The notes under the pieces were generated by a model. That model was not told the DNA's origin, searched no databases, and was given only the letters and a program-made list of their open reading frames with translations. Shown in pieces: positions 62,977-64,000 of a stretch of 64,000 nucleotides of DNA. Origin of the DNA: Platanthera guangdongensis (taxonomy: Eukaryota; Streptophyta; Magnoliopsida; Asparagales; Orchidaceae); the NCBI GenBank assembly GCA_039583875.1, contig CM077165.1, forward strand, positions 70,420,757 to 70,484,756, written 5' to 3'. The position numbers and the translations under genes are program-made. Positions within the stretch are counted from its first letter, which is position 1, and each line of letters starts with the position of its first letter.

Positions 62977-64000
62977 TGTAAGACCCCCCCCCCCTTTTTC
63001 AACACCGGGGTCTTAGGCCCAGAACCGCCGCTTTGCGGTGACTCCTTCACACCCTGAAGGGTCATCACCACAAAGCGCCGATTCTGCCGGCCAATTCGAT
63101 CACAGAAAAGTAGCATAATGAAGTAATGGAAACTAACAGTCCACAGAAAATCACATATCATAGTAAATAAATCTCCACGAAAGGAGTGTCCACAGAATAA
63201 TACATCAGAGTGCTAAAATACGGGATTATGCCCGATACATCATATCCTCACTACAAAATCACTCATGCGGAAGCAAAAGCAGAAAAACTACTCAAGGTCG
63301 AGACTCACGGTCCCGGCTGTTTGAACTTCGGAGCTAGACTGCCCCACCTCCAAGCGTATCGGTCTCTGGGGCTGCTCCTCCATGCTGAGCTCCATGATCC
63401 CCTAAATGATGCAGTTCGAAAACTGTTAGTCTAAAAGACTAAGCCCTATCATCCCCCACCCCTTCCCACATGGCTCCTAGGCACCGAGCGGAGAGGAAGA
63501 AAGGGGAGGATTTGAAGGTGAAGAATAATCAAAAACAGATGACAGCGGATCTACACTAGCAATTCTATAATAGTTGTTGTCAATAAGATGAAATATGAAA
63601 AGTAACATTCACTTATGTGAGAACACATAAGCCAAGGGGTCTTCTGCAAGACTCTCATCGTATAAAGTGTCTCATACCAATTTATACGTTGGGGTGTCGG
63701 TTATCACACAGCAATATATAGATATATATCAAAATTGACCTTAATTTATAAACTTGCCCACACAAGCTTATAGACCAAGGGGTCGTTTTGCAGGTCCTAA
63801 TGTATAAGCGTCCCATTCCACTTATACATTAGGTGTCAGGGGTTAAATGAATCGATTATGCTATGACATGCAAGTGGGTATGATGGAACATGCAAGTGCA
63901 ACACACACACCCGACTCTGTGCACATAGACCTTTAGTTCCCCCTTTCTGGAGCCGTAACCTCCCAGGATACCTCCGTAGTGGCAGACGGAAGCTGTGGGT
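62977..64000 (-). repeat. Tekay 5' LTR, partial
   Basis: It starts tgtaagaccc with a C11 tract (62,984-62,994) and follows 51,532-52,560 to the window edge. The stem-loops at 63,612-63,833 are conserved. It should continue about 4.1 kb past the window. Confidence 0.92.

Larger units (their letters stand above)
51532..64000 (-). mobile_element. Tekay-lineage chromovirus, incomplete at window edge
   Basis: Minus-strand element: 3' LTR 51,532-56,672, interior 56,673-62,976, 5' LTR from 62,977 to beyond 64,000. The interior has gag, protease, RT (split), RNase H, integrase and a C-terminal chromodomain, plus a tRNA-iMet PBS. By eye, the 1 kb of 5' LTR in view differs from the 3' LTR at about 33 of 1,010 sites (around 3%) plus C/T-run length. 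A Harbinger element sits in RT (59,594-60,776). Chromodomain and domain order identify the Tekay/Del branch. Confidence 0.9.

Overview
This window looks like intergenic DNA from a large, repeat-rich flowering-plant genome. Nearly everything identifiable is an LTR retrotransposon or a piece of one, from lineages known only in plants: Ty3/gypsy Tekay (chromovirus), Tat/Retand and Athila, and Ty1/copia Sirevirus/Maximus. One non-autonomous PIF/Harbinger DNA transposon is also present. No rRNA, tRNA or bacterial-type operon was seen. The species cannot be named from this sequence. Homology calls come from reading motifs by eye; no database search was possible.

Layout. 1-22,570 is a graveyard of old pieces: a gypsy gag fragment (1-185), inverted LTR scraps (669-1,815), a decayed Sirevirus-type LTR (1,816-2,945), a 5'-truncated Tekay LTR of about 5 kb on the + strand (2,950-7,949), and two Sirevirus-type LTR pieces (7,950-8,827 and 8,828-13,148). 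The second of these is split by a 2,440-bp solo LTR with a perfect 5-bp target duplication (10,408-12,847). Then follow a copia gag with its PBS and 531-bp LTR (13,149-14,850), an Athila gag with its PBS (14,856-16,021), a possible three-exon piece of a host gene (17,675-18,475) and a chromovirus gag fragment (20,466-20,840).

22,576-48,699 is a complete Tat-lineage element on the - strand, flanked by TCGGG on both sides. Its gag-pol lies at 29,317-34,783. Between pol and the 3' LTR it carries two spliced genes on the opposite strand, each with its own TATA box, and a 145-bp-period minisatellite sits between these and the pol 3' end. A complete Sirevirus (34,849-47,841, - strand, AAACC duplication) is inserted 10 bp inside the Tat 5' LTR. 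The Sirevirus has gag, pol and an envelope-position ORF, and its LTRs each hold about 30 copies of the palindrome TGTCGACA.

48,705-51,531 resumes the older Athila-like host element into which Tat jumped. 51,532-64,000 is a Tekay element on the - strand with an unusually long 5,141-bp LTR. Its second LTR runs off the window. Its reverse transcriptase gene is cut by a 1,183-bp Harbinger element (TTA duplication), and its gag-protease junction carries what looks like a real 130-bp spliceosomal intron.

How the parts work together: each element is a self-contained LTR-promoter / PBS / gag-pol / PPT unit. All are now damaged, mostly by single transitions typical of methylated-cytosine decay (Trp to stop, Arg to stop, catalytic Asp to Asn) and by length changes in C/G runs. 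The most interesting signals are regulatory: introns inside retroelement coding regions, antisense genes with their own promoters, a convergent-gene spacer made of a minisatellite, palindromic enhancer-like arrays upstream of the Sirevirus TATA box and env-like gene, and stem-loops in the Tekay LTR whose stems differ but keep pairing.
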